Shown here one piece after another: positions 17,356 through 25,937 of a stretch of 33,257 nucleotides of DNA (the stretch's first letter is position 1; the number at the start of each line of letters is the position of its first letter). The translations under genes and the position numbers were made by a program. The stretch lies in assembly GCA_034434695.1 (NCBI GenBank), contig DAOTYY010000015.1:1-33257 (forward strand), in the 5' to 3' direction. The stretch is from DYEC01 sp034434695. GTDB lineage: Bacteria > Chloroflexota > Anaerolineae > Anaerolineales > Anaerolineaceae. Under the pieces are notes generated by a model that made no database searches, was not told the origin of the DNA, and worked only from the letters and a program-made list of their open reading frames with translations.

Positions 17356-20300
17356 CTAATCACTGGTTGGCAAATTTGATACCGACACCAAATGTGTTCC
17401 CTTATCATTCACTTCCTCAGTGAAACGCCCATGAACAAAACCTGTACCAGCTGGTATCAACTTGCCAATAATGACATTCTCTTTAAGCCCATATAAGGGA
17501 TCTTTGCTGGAAGCAATAGCCGCACCGGCAAGTACTTTAATAGTATGTTGGAACGAGGAAGCCGACAGGAACGAGTCAGTGCTCAAAGACGCTTTCGTCA
17601 CACCAAGAAGGATTTCTACGTACTTCGCAGGCTGTTTGCCCTGAGCCGTCAGTTCCTCATTCACCTTACGAATTTCAAGCCGGTCAACCAGGTCCATTGG
17701 TAAATAAGGCGAATCGCCCGGGCGAATAACCTGAACCTTGCCAGTCATCTTTCGAATGATAACCTCAAAGTGTTTGTCATTGATATTCTGACCTTGCGCA
17801 CGGTAGACACGCTGGATTTCACTCAAAAGATACATCTGACAAGCTTCACGACCTTTGATCCTTAGAATCGTGTGAGGGTTAAGCGAGCCTTCAGTAAGCG
17901 GCTGTCCAGCTTCTACATGATCGCCGTCCTTTACCAGTAAGCGTGATGTAGTTGGGATTTCATATTCCTCGCTATCGCGTTGCTCATACGAGATGATCAC
18001 TTTTCTTTGCTCAAGACGCACCCGTCCCGCTCGCTGGGCAACGATAGATGCTTCATCAAGTTCGGCTATACAATCGCCAGACGAAACCTGCTGTTCATCA
18101 GAGACCTTAATAGTCCAACCTTCAGGGATATCGTATTCGTCACTAAGCATCTCGCTTTTTTCCACGCGAACAACCCGTTGCTCGCTGTAACGATCGCTTT
18201 GCAAAATTTTGACAACGCCCTCAATCTGTGTAATAACAGCTTCACCCTTTGGTGTGCGTCGAGCTTCAAATAACTCCTCTACGCGCGGCAGACCAGTTGT
18301 GATATCGCCGCCTGCTGCTACACCACCGGTATGAAAAGTGCGCAATGTGAGCTGAGTACCAGGCTCACCAATAGACTGAGCTGCTACGATACCAACTGCT
18401 GCTCCAAGCTCAACTTCCTTGCCCCGACCCAAATCCATGCCATAGCACTTAGCACACACGCCATGCAACAGTTCGCAAGTTAAGGGTGAGCGTACCTTGA
18501 CCTCATTTACACCAGCAGAAACAATCCGGCGGACCAAATCGTGATCCAACATCTCATTACGCTCACCAAGCACCTCGCCTGTCTGTGGATGGACTACCCT
18601 TTCTGCTAACAGGCGGCCAAACAGACGCACAGACATAGACTGGCCAGCAATATCATCAGTTTTGCGGATCCAAATTCCATCAGAAGTTCCACAGTCCTCT
18701 TCATTGACAATAACATCTTGTGCAATATCTACTAAACGACGTGTCAGATAGCCAGCATCGGCAGTGCGCAATGCAGTGTCAGCCAGGCCCTTTCGAGCGC
18801 CATGGGTCGAAATAAAGTACTCCAGAGCAGTTAAACCTTCTCGAAAGTTAGATTGGATAGGCAAGCGAATAATACGACCAGCAGGATCAGCCATAAGCCC
18901 GCGCATTCCCGCCAGTTGAGCAATTGGACCAAAACCGCCTTTGGTTGCTCCAGAATTCGCCATGGTTGCCAGATTACCATTTGGGTCCATGTAGTCACGG
19001 ACCTTTTCTGCAACATCTTTGGTTGTTTTTTGCCAGATTTCAATGATGCGCTCGTTGCGCTCCTGTTCGGTCAACAAACCTCGTCGCCAAGCTCGATTGA
19101 CATTTTCAACTTCCTGTTGAGCCTCAGCGATGATCTCACTTTTTTCCGGTGGTATGGTGATGTCTGCCACAGCAATTGTTGCCCCAGAACGCATTGCGTA
19201 TTCAAAACCAATATCCTTGATGGCATCCGCAACCTCAGTGGTCACATCCTGACCGCAAATTTCATATACCTGAGCAATCAAATCTTTGACACCACCCTTA
19301 TCCAATACTTCGTTGACAAATTGAAGCTCTTTGGGCAATATCCTGTTAAATAGAACGCGTCCAACCGTTGTATCAATCAATACTTTCCGGGATTTTGGTA
19401 AACGATTTCCCTTATCATCATACCATGTATCAACTAACAATTTGATTTTTGCATGAATATCAGCCTGATCAAGCTGATATGCCAATTCAACCTCATCAGC
19501 ATCAGCAAAGAAACGTCCATCGCCCTTGTGTTCGCGCTGATCTTCCATGGTCAGATAATACACCCCAAGCACCATGTCTTTTGAAGGGCTGATAATTGGC
19601 TCACCATCCGCGGGCTTCAACAAGTTACGCGAAGAAAGCATCAAATTGCGCGCTTCCCACACCGCTTTGTCAGAAAGTGGAACATGAACAGCCATCTGGT
19701 CGCCGTCAAAGTCCGCATTAAATGCAGTGGTAACCAAAGGATGAAGTTGGATAGCGCTACCCTCAATAAGCACCGGCTCAAAAGCCTGGATACCCAAACG
19801 GTGAAGTGTAGGAGCACGGTTCAAGAGTACTGGCCGCTCTTTGATTACTTCTTCCAAGACTTCCCACACCTCAGGGCGATTACGATCAATGAAACGGCGA
19901 GCACCCTTAACATTCGCGGCATAATTATGCGTCACCAAACGCGCGATGACAAACGGGCGATACAACTCAAGCGCCATATTCTTTGGCAAGCCGCATTGAT
20001 AAAGTTTCAGTTTTGGTCCAACCACAATAACTGAGCGGCCAGAATAGTCAACACGTTTACCTAGCAAATTGCGACGGAAACGCCCCTTCTTTCCCTTGAG
20101 CATGTCGGATAGCGACTTAAGCTCACGACGTCCACGGCGGGACAAAGCCTTGCCCCGTTGGGAATTATCAATCAAGGAGTCAACAGCCTCCTGAAGCATA
20201 CGTTTCTCATTACGCACAATCACGTCGGGCGCACCAAGCTCAAGTAACCGCTTGAGGCGATTATTACGATTAATGACGCGACGATACAAATCATTCAGGT

Positions 20301-21591
20301 CTGAGGTCGCAAAACGTCCTCCATCCAACTGTACCATGGGCCGTAAATCAGGTGGGATAACTGGTAAAACCGTCAGGATCATCCATTCAGGACGATTGCC
20401 TGAGCGACGGAATGCTTCAACCACTTTTAATCGCGTAGTTGCCTTTTTGCGTTTTTGTTTGCTTTTAGAAGTTCTCACCTCATTCCAAAGCTCTTCTGCT
20501 AACTTATCAAGGTCAAGCCGACGTAAGATATCATAGAAGGCTTCAGCGCCCATATCGGCGCGGAAAGTCTGCCCCCAACGCGATTTTAACTCCCGGTAGC
20601 GACTCTCACTCAGGAAAGTGAAAGGACTTAACTCTAAGAGTTCATCGCGCAAGCGCGAGTTCTGACTATGTGATTCCGTCGATTGATCCTCAAGCTGGTT
20701 ACGTAAAGCTTCCATTTGCTCATTAGCTTCAGCTTTGATTTGCGCTATTGTTGTCTCTAATTGAGCCAAATCTCGTTGGAGCTGCTCTCGAAACTCAGCT
20801 TCAATTTCATCCAGTCGTTCTTTGACAACTTTTTGAACTTTTGAAATATGCTGTGGGGTGATAACTTCGCCAATCTCAGCAATCGTTGTATTTGCACCCT
20901 CGAAAACCAGTGCGGCTTTAAGAGCTTGTCCAACATTCTCTTGTAAGGCGCGCTCAATGCGCTGACCTTCTTTCATGATCGGTTCTAACCGACTAGCAAT
21001 TTGTTCATCTGCACGTGCTTGAAGATCGGTTTTCTGTTGATTTAACTCGCTAATTTTACGATCCCGGGCCGTTTTCACCTCCAATATGCGAGCGTTAATC
21101 TGTGCCGCAACCTCGCGTTCAGAAACGCTCATCTCATCTTCAAGACGACGAAGCGCTTTTTGACGAGCCTCCTCATCTACATAAGTAACGATATATTGCG
21201 CAAAATACAAGACTCGATCAAGATTCCGCCGCGATATATCCAGCAATAGCCCAAGATAAGAAGGTATTCGCCGGGTGTACCAGATGTGTGCAACTGGCGT
21301 AGCCAACTCAATATGCCCCATCCGCTCTCGTCGAACTGACGACCGCGTTACCTCAACGCCACATTTGTCGCAAACAATCCCTTTGTAACGGGGATTTTTA
21401 TACTTGCCACAATAGCACTGCCAATCGCGAGTAGGACCAAAAATTGCTTCACAAAAGAGTCCATCTTTTTCAGGCCGCAAGCGCCGGTAGTTAATCGTCT
21501 CGGGCTTGAGCACTTCACCATAAGACCAGCTTCTTATTGTCTCGGGCGAAGCTAAACTAATCCGCAGTGCAACCAAACCTTTTGTTTCCAC
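17356..21591 (-). CDS. rpoC: RNA polymerase beta' subunit
   Basis: The catalytic subunit of RNA polymerase, 1411 residues. The N-terminal zinc ribbon is WQCYCGKY...GIVCDKCG (about residues 57-77). The catalytic Mg motif NADFDGDQM is at about 625-633. The C-terminal half contains the trigger-loop and bridge-helix region (MANSGATKGG, IRLPIQSNFREGLT, and LTLRTFHTGG). Compared with the roughly 1200-residue Bacillus protein there is an extra, highly charged helical stretch at about residues 146-320, just before LSESRYRELKSRWG. The start codon is GTG (21589-21591), supported by AGGAGG 6 bases upstream. rpoB is not adjacent: the upstream gene points the other way. Confidence 0.98.
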   Translation of the reverse strand: METKGLVALRISLASPETIRSWSYGEVLKPETINYRRLRPEKDGLFCEAIFGPTRDWQCYCGKYKNPRYKGIVCDKCGVEVTRSSVRRERMGHIELATPVAHIWYTRRIPSYLGLLLDISRRNLDRVLYFAQYIVTYVDEEARQKALRRLEDEMSVSEREVAAQINARILEVKTARDRKISELNQQKTDLQARADEQIASRLEPIMKEGQRIERALQENVGQALKAALVFEGANTTIAEIGEVITPQHISKVQKVVKERLDEIEAEFREQLQRDLAQLETTIAQIKAEANEQMEALRNQLEDQSTESHSQNSRLRDELLELSPFTFLSESRYRELKSRWGQTFRADMGAEAFYDILRRLDLDKLAEELWNEVRTSKSKQKRKKATTRLKVVEAFRRSGNRPEWMILTVLPVIPPDLRPMVQLDGGRFATSDLNDLYRRVINRNNRLKRLLELGAPDVIVRNEKRMLQEAVDSLIDNSQRGKALSRRGRRELKSLSDMLKGKKGRFRRNLLGKRVDYSGRSVIVVGPKLKLYQCGLPKNMALELYRPFVIARLVTHNYAANVKGARRFIDRNRPEVWEVLEEVIKERPVLLNRAPTLHRLGIQAFEPVLIEGSAIQLHPLVTTAFNADFDGDQMAVHVPLSDKAVWEARNLMLSSRNLLKPADGEPIISPSKDMVLGVYYLTMEDQREHKGDGRFFADADEVELAYQLDQADIHAKIKLLVDTWYDDKGNRLPKSRKVLIDTTVGRVLFNRILPKELQFVNEVLDKGGVKDLIAQVYEICGQDVTTEVADAIKDIGFEYAMRSGATIAVADITIPPEKSEIIAEAQQEVENVNRAWRRGLLTEQERNERIIEIWQKTTKDVAEKVRDYMDPNGNLATMANSGATKGGFGPIAQLAGMRGLMADPAGRIIRLPIQSNFREGLTALEYFISTHGARKGLADTALRTADAGYLTRRLVDIAQDVIVNEEDCGTSDGIWIRKTDDIAGQSMSVRLFGRLLAERVVHPQTGEVLGERNEMLDHDLVRRIVSAGVNEVKVRSPLTCELLHGVCAKCYGMDLGRGKEVELGAAVGIVAAQSIGEPGTQLTLRTFHTGGVAAGGDITTGLPRVEELFEARRTPKGEAVITQIEGVVKILQSDRYSEQRVVRVEKSEMLSDEYDIPEGWTIKVSDEQQVSSGDCIAELDEASIVAQRAGRVRLEQRKVIISYEQRDSEEYEIPTTSRLLVKDGDHVEAGQPLTEGSLNPHTILRIKGREACQMYLLSEIQRVYRAQGQNINDKHFEVIIRKMTGKVQVIRPGDSPYLPMDLVDRLEIRKVNEELTAQGKQPAKYVEILLGVTKASLSTDSFLSASSFQHTIKVLAGAAIASSKDPLYGLKENVIIGKLIPAGTGFVHGRFTEEVNDKGTHLVSVSNLPTSD

Positions 21592-21597
21592 TAAACG

Positions 21598-21603
21598 CCT
21601 CCT
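21598..21603 (-). promoter_or_regulatory. Ribosome binding site of rpoC
   Basis: A full AGGAGG on the reverse strand, 6 bases before the GTG start codon of rpoC. It fixes the start at 21591. Confidence 0.8.
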
Positions 21604-21695
21604 GAAGAAATCTCTACAAAACGAAACAAAGCGTTATGGAAATTCCAAACGCTAATCCGAAATCACAAAACAAGTTGAGCATCATGCAAACTAAA

Positions 21696-21704
21696 ATTAT
21701 ATCA
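21696..21704 (-). promoter_or_regulatory. Extended -10 promoter candidate of rpoC
   Basis: The reverse strand reads TGATATAAT, an exact extended -10, 105 bases upstream of the rpoC start. A TTGAAG lies only 14 bases further upstream, too close for a standard -35. The rest of the 274-base gap 21592-21865 holds no gene. Confidence 0.5.
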
Positions 21705-21830
21705 TAATTTCTTGTCTTCAATACACATCCTTCTGGCTTTTGTGAGCAATAACCAGATTCTCTCACTTTTTTCTAATGCGGATTGCCCTATGATTGTTCT
21801 TGTTCGCCTTTGCCACTCCCACGTTCGGGC

Positions 21831-21836
21831 TATAAT
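21831..21836 (+). promoter_or_regulatory. -10 hexamer candidate for the membrane protein at 21866
   Basis: TATAAT lies 29 bases before ATG 21866, with only a weak TTTGCC 16 bases upstream. It is divergent from the rpoC promoter candidate. Confidence 0.35.
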
Positions 21837-21865
21837 TAAGCAAAACACACCTAAAGAAATATGCA

Positions 21866-23323
21866 ATGAAAGCCTCAAGATTAGAGCGAGCAACAGAATT
21901 TTTTATTAATCCAACACTTCCGCCACGCTTTCAATGGTTGAGCAAAGTCTGGTTGGCTATCCTGTATATGCTCGGAATCTTTCTGTGGGGTTACTTCCTG
22001 AATTGGGGACGTGGCCCTTTTAATTATCATGACTGGGCTGATATTAACGCCCCGCGTTTGGCGTTTCTCAAAGACGCCGTCAGTCAGGGTGTTCTCCCAC
22101 TCCACATTTCCGATATTGCGCCACTGGCTTATGTGACCGACCGCTTTATGGTTGTCCCCGATGCCATTCTATCCCCACAGATCTGGCTATTGAAATACAT
22201 GGATATCGGCATTTTCGTTATGGTGAATAATTGGTTATTATACAGCGTCGGATTTTGGGGATTAGTCACCCTGAAAAAAAGATTCCAACTTTCTTTGTTT
22301 ACCTTTTCAATCCTCTTTTTGTTGTTCAATTTCAATGGTCACATCCTGGCTCACATCAGTGTTGGGCATATCACATGGTGGGGCAGCTTTTTATTCTCAT
22401 GGTTTGCCATATTCGTGTTTGACCTCATCGAAAACAAAACCGGTTGGATATGGGTTGCAAAAATATCAGTACTGCTTTTCGCTTTGTATTTACAAGGAGC
22501 ATATCACCAGTTTATCTGGAGCATTCTGTTTCTCGGTTTACTGGTGATTGCCATTCCTGCAAAAACCCTTGATATCCTCAAAGCGATTGGCTTTTCGCTT
22601 TCCCTAAGCATGGTACGAATTCTTCCCCCGACCCTGCATCTGGGAGAATTTGACAACAAGTTTATCGGTGGATATCCTCTATTTGTTTCTCTGTGGAATG
22701 CGCTGGTAAAAATTGAAATCCCTAATGACATCACCATCAACACCGGGCTGACCAAACCCATTGGTTTGTGGGAATATACCCTGTATGTTGGATTGCTTGC
22801 AGGAGCATTTCTTGTTGTCTTTGGTATCATTCGTCCCTTGAGCAACACTTCTGTACACTCCGCATACCGTGCCTTACTCATACCTTCCTTGATCCTTATG
22901 GTAATGTCGCTGGGCAAAATCTATCAGTACCTCCGTCTAGCATTCCCTATCCCGCTGTTCACCGGCGAGCGAATTGCATCCCGCTTTATTGGTTTATCAT
23001 TTGTCTTTGTCCTAACATTGGCAGTGATTGAGCTACAGCATTGGCTGAACAGTACGCAACTTTCGGGATTGACCCGTCTCTTTCTTATACTTTCATCAGT
23101 TTTTTCAGTGCATGATATGTGGATGAATTATCGCCTCTGGAGAATTGCAGACGCTTCTCAAAAATTCGAAGCCAAGCCGTTCAATCCTTTAAATTGGTCT
23201 GTGGCTAACCGATATAATGATTTGGAGTACATTCAAATCTTGTGGCTGGGGCTGGGCATATCCCTTATCAGTCTGGGATTGCTTATCTATTTCATATTCC
23301 AGGAAAAGAAAAAAATCTCTTGA
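21866..23323 (+). CDS. Polytopic membrane protein, possibly a GT-C-type glycosyltransferase
   Basis: 485 residues with about ten hydrophobic helices (for example near residues 29-48, 110-130, 138-158, 165-190, 195-215 and 220-240, and others up to 460-480). The first large loop after helix 1 holds an acidic, aromatic cluster, FNYHDWADINAPRLAFLKD. This is the position where GT-C glycosyltransferases carry their catalytic acidic residues. Histidines and tryptophans cluster in a later loop (HILAHISVGHITWW). I do not recognise a specific family. The GT-C reading is inferred from topology only; a polysaccharide flippase or ligase is an alternative. It diverges from rpoC and is followed after 41 bases by the peptidase gene. 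Confidence 0.6.
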   Translation: MKASRLERATEFFINPTLPPRFQWLSKVWLAILYMLGIFLWGYFLNWGRGPFNYHDWADINAPRLAFLKDAVSQGVLPLHISDIAPLAYVTDRFMVVPDAILSPQIWLLKYMDIGIFVMVNNWLLYSVGFWGLVTLKKRFQLSLFTFSILFLLFNFNGHILAHISVGHITWWGSFLFSWFAIFVFDLIENKTGWIWVAKISVLLFALYLQGAYHQFIWSILFLGLLVIAIPAKTLDILKAIGFSLSLSMVRILPPTLHLGEFDNKFIGGYPLFVSLWNALVKIEIPNDITINTGLTKPIGLWEYTLYVGLLAGAFLVVFGIIRPLSNTSVHSAYRALLIPSLILMVMSLGKIYQYLRLAFPIPLFTGERIASRFIGLSFVFVLTLAVIELQHWLNSTQLSGLTRLFLILSSVFSVHDMWMNYRLWRIADASQKFEAKPFNPLNWSVANRYNDLEYIQILWLGLGISLISLGLLIYFIFQEKKKIS

Positions 23324-23364
23324 AGAACATAGCATAGACCCTTAGGGTAGAAAAAATACATATA

Positions 23365-24471
23365 ATGCTACCAACCGCTCGTTATTCACATTTAGTAAAC
23401 CTGCTAAAATCAAGTGAGTTTTCAGTTGCCGCTCTTAACCCCAGCCCAACCCTGACCTATCTCACTGGGCTTTCGTTCCATCTCATGGAACGTCCGGTGG
23501 TATTACTGATCACCCCAGATGAAACACCTGCTCTTATCCTGCCCGAATTGGAAACCTCCCGTCTGGACAAAGCTTTCATCCCCCTTCAAGTTTTTCCATA
23601 CAGCGATAACCCAACAACATGGATGGAAGCATTTAAGAAAGCCTCAAAGGCAGTCCCATTAAACAAGAAAAAAGTTGCTATAGAGGCAAGCCGTTTCAGA
23701 TTTCTGGAATTGAATTTCTTGAAAGCGGCAAATCCGGAGATTGAATTGGCTGCTGGAGATGATATCTTCGCCCGATTGCGCTTGATCAAAGACGAGAATG
23801 AAATTAATCTAATGCGCAAGGCTGTTCAGGTAGCTCAGCGGGCGCTGGAGGGAACCCTCCCTTTTATCAAAACGGGTGTATGCGAGAAAGACATTGCTGC
23901 CGAGTTAACCATCCAGTTGCTGCGTGCCGGTTCAGAGCCCGAGCTGCCTTTTCCACCCATTGTCTCTAGTGGTCCAAACAGCGCCGATCCTCACGGCACA
24001 CCTACCGAGCGAAAACTACAGGCAGGCGATCTGCTGGTCATTGACTGGGGAGCAACTGTTGGCGGATATTGCTCTGACCTGACACGTACCTTTGCAATTG
24101 GCTGCCTTGACAATGAACTGGAAAAAATTTATCGAACTGTTCAACAGGCAAACGCCGCCGGGCGCGCCGCCGGAAAACCCGGAAAACCAGCCGGAGAAGT
24201 TGACCGGAGCACCCGCTCTGTTATTGAAATTGCGGGATATGGAAAATATTTCACTCATCGCACCGGTCATGGTTTGGGTATGGAAGCCCATGAACAGCCA
24301 TACATATATACCAAAAACTCGCTGACGCTGGCTCCAGGCATGGTCTTTACCATTGAACCGGGAATTTACCTCCCTAAACAAGGCGGCGTCAGAATAGAAG
24401 ATGATGTAGTGATCACTGCCACAGGCTGCGAAAGCCTGAGCGACTTTCCCCGGGATCTGGTTATCTTCTGA
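23365..24471 (+). CDS. M24-family Xaa-Pro peptidase
   Basis: A 368-residue metallopeptidase (pita-bread fold) that removes N-terminal residues next to proline or cleaves Xaa-Pro dipeptides. An N-terminal creatinase-like domain spans about residues 1-130. The catalytic domain shows the two-metal ligand set in order: Asp in IDWGATVGGYCSD, the second Asp in CSDLTRTF, His in THRTGHGLGMEAHE, Glu in FTIEPGIY and Glu in GVRIEDDV. No signal peptide is present, so it is cytoplasmic. Aminopeptidase P and prolidase cannot be separated by eye. The ATG overlaps a TATAAT sequence. The weak AGGG at 23344-23347 lies 17 bases before the start. Confidence 0.92.
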   Translation: MLPTARYSHLVNLLKSSEFSVAALNPSPTLTYLTGLSFHLMERPVVLLITPDETPALILPELETSRLDKAFIPLQVFPYSDNPTTWMEAFKKASKAVPLNKKKVAIEASRFRFLELNFLKAANPEIELAAGDDIFARLRLIKDENEINLMRKAVQVAQRALEGTLPFIKTGVCEKDIAAELTIQLLRAGSEPELPFPPIVSSGPNSADPHGTPTERKLQAGDLLVIDWGATVGGYCSDLTRTFAIGCLDNELEKIYRTVQQANAAGRAAGKPGKPAGEVDRSTRSVIEIAGYGKYFTHRTGHGLGMEAHEQPYIYTKNSLTLAPGMVFTIEPGIYLPKQGGVRIEDDVVITATGCESLSDFPRDLVIF

Positions 24472-24493
24472 TAAAACAAAAGGGAGTGACATC

Positions 24494-25264
24494 ATGGAAA
24501 AACCAATCATTATTCAAAGTGCAGAACCGTTTCTCTTTCCAGGCAATCGAACTGGTTGTCTTGTGATCCATGGCTTCACTGGAACCCCCAAAGAGATGCG
24601 CCCACTGGGTGAATATCTGGCAAGCAAAGGCTTTACGGTGCTGGGACCTCGTCTGACAGGTCACGCCATGTGTCCCCCGGATATGATCCGTAGCCGCTGG
24701 CAGGACTGGCTGGCATCTGTTGAGGATGGCTTGCATCTTCTCTCAGGAATGACAGATCGCATTTATGTTCTTGGACTTTCTATGGGGGGAGTTCTAGCGC
24801 TGATTTCTGCTTCTCGCTATCCAGTTCAGGGTGCCGTTGCTATGTCCACCCCCTATCGTTTCCCTGACGACTGGCGGGTAAACTTCTTAAGACCGCTTAG
24901 CCTGTTCATGCCTTATGTAAATAAGGGGCCTTCCGACTGGCAAGACCCAGAAAATCTCAAAACACACGTCTCCTACCCCAAATATCCCACGCGTTCACTT
25001 GCCGAATTAAAATTGCTCTTCGAACAGCTACAAAACGCCTTACCGCAGATCAGGGTTCCCGTGCTGCTAATGCAATCGCGTGATGACACCAGCATTCTAC
25101 CGGACAGTATGGAGCACATTTTTGATCGATTAGGGACTTCCAGTAAGAAAATGCTCTGGTTGGAAGGAGGTGGGCACGTGATAACTCGTGAACCCTGTAA
25201 GGAAACTGTGTTCCAGACAGCGCATGAATTTATTCTTGAGATTGAGAAACAATTGGAGAAATAA
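24494..25264 (+). CDS. Alpha/beta hydrolase, carboxylesterase/monoacylglycerol lipase type
   Basis: A 256-residue serine hydrolase. The oxyanion-hole block is LVIHGFTGTPKEM (about residues 23-35). The nucleophile elbow is GLSMGG with Ser 96. The acid is in SRDDTSILP (Asp 197 or 198) and the catalytic His is in GGGHVITRE (His 228). Order and spacing match the Est30-like carboxylesterases, which cut short acyl esters or monoglycerides. No signal peptide is seen. GGGAGTGA precedes the ATG. The gene sits 22 bases after the M24 peptidase and 6 before the MBL-fold gene, so the three are probably one transcript of housekeeping hydrolases. Confidence 0.9.
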   Translation: MEKPIIIQSAEPFLFPGNRTGCLVIHGFTGTPKEMRPLGEYLASKGFTVLGPRLTGHAMCPPDMIRSRWQDWLASVEDGLHLLSGMTDRIYVLGLSMGGVLALISASRYPVQGAVAMSTPYRFPDDWRVNFLRPLSLFMPYVNKGPSDWQDPENLKTHVSYPKYPTRSLAELKLLFEQLQNALPQIRVPVLLMQSRDDTSILPDSMEHIFDRLGTSSKKMLWLEGGGHVITREPCKETVFQTAHEFILEIEKQLEK

Positions 25265-25270
25265 ACCCTT

Positions 25271-25903
25271 ATGACACTCCACATAACCACTTTCATCCTC
25301 GGACCCCTTGAAAACAATACCTATTTACTCGCTGACCTAGACACAAGAAAAGCCGTGCTGATTGATCCATCATTTGAGAGCGAGCGGGCGCTTGAAACAA
25401 TTGAGCGATTGAAACTTGAACTTACAGAAATCTGGCTGACACATGCACACTTTGACCATATTGCCGGAGCTTCGGTTGCCCGACGATTTAATCCCACCCC
25501 CAAAACCGGTCTTCATGCAGAAGACTTGCCATTATGGAGACAAGCGGGCGGAGCTTTTGACTGGGGTCTTCAAATTGATCCGGGCCCTGAACCTGAAATT
25601 TTCTTTTCGCATGGACAACAATTAAAGCTGGGTAATTCTACCATCGAGGTCAGACATGTTCCCGGTCACACACCAGGGCATGTGATGTTTTACATTGCGG
25701 AGGAAAGGCTGGCTTTTGTTGGTGATGTCATCTTTTACCACGGTATTGGACGCACCGATTTACCCGGCAGCGATTTCAGGCAACTGATCAACAGCATCCA
25801 GACGCAAGTCCTTACCTTGCCGCCTGAAACAACTCTTCTCAGCGGGCATGGTCCGGAGACCACCGTCGCTGAGGAGAGGACAAACAATCCCTTCCTGCGC
25901 TAA
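25271..25903 (+). CDS. MBL-fold metallo-hydrolase, glyoxalase II-like
   Basis: A 210-residue metallo-beta-lactamase-fold hydrolase with the metal motif THAHFDH (His 58, His 60, Asp 62, His 63). Further ligands are His in HVPGHTPGHV, Asp in FVGDVIFYHGIGRTDLPG and His in LLSGHGPETTV. The short form and the GRTDLPG block match the YcbL/GloB-like group, which hydrolyses thioesters such as hydroxyacylglutathione. The physiological substrate is unknown, since many bacteria of this type lack glutathione. It starts 6 bases after the esterase stop and ends 34 bases from the convergent rny gene. Confidence 0.9.
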   Translation: MTLHITTFILGPLENNTYLLADLDTRKAVLIDPSFESERALETIERLKLELTEIWLTHAHFDHIAGASVARRFNPTPKTGLHAEDLPLWRQAGGAFDWGLQIDPGPEPEIFFSHGQQLKLGNSTIEVRHVPGHTPGHVMFYIAEERLAFVGDVIFYHGIGRTDLPGSDFRQLINSIQTQVLTLPPETTLLSGHGPETTVAEERTNNPFLR

Positions 25904-25937
25904 TCGCTACAAGAAAAGGGAAGCTTATCTCTTACAC

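Noticed and set aside
23338..23348. Palindrome ACCCTTAGGGT between the membrane protein and M24 genes
   Set aside because: Too short for a terminator and not followed by a T run.
23361..23366. TATAAT overlapping the ATG of the M24 peptidase
   Set aside because: As a promoter it would start RNA after the start codon, and the protein needs its N-terminal part. No -35 supports it.
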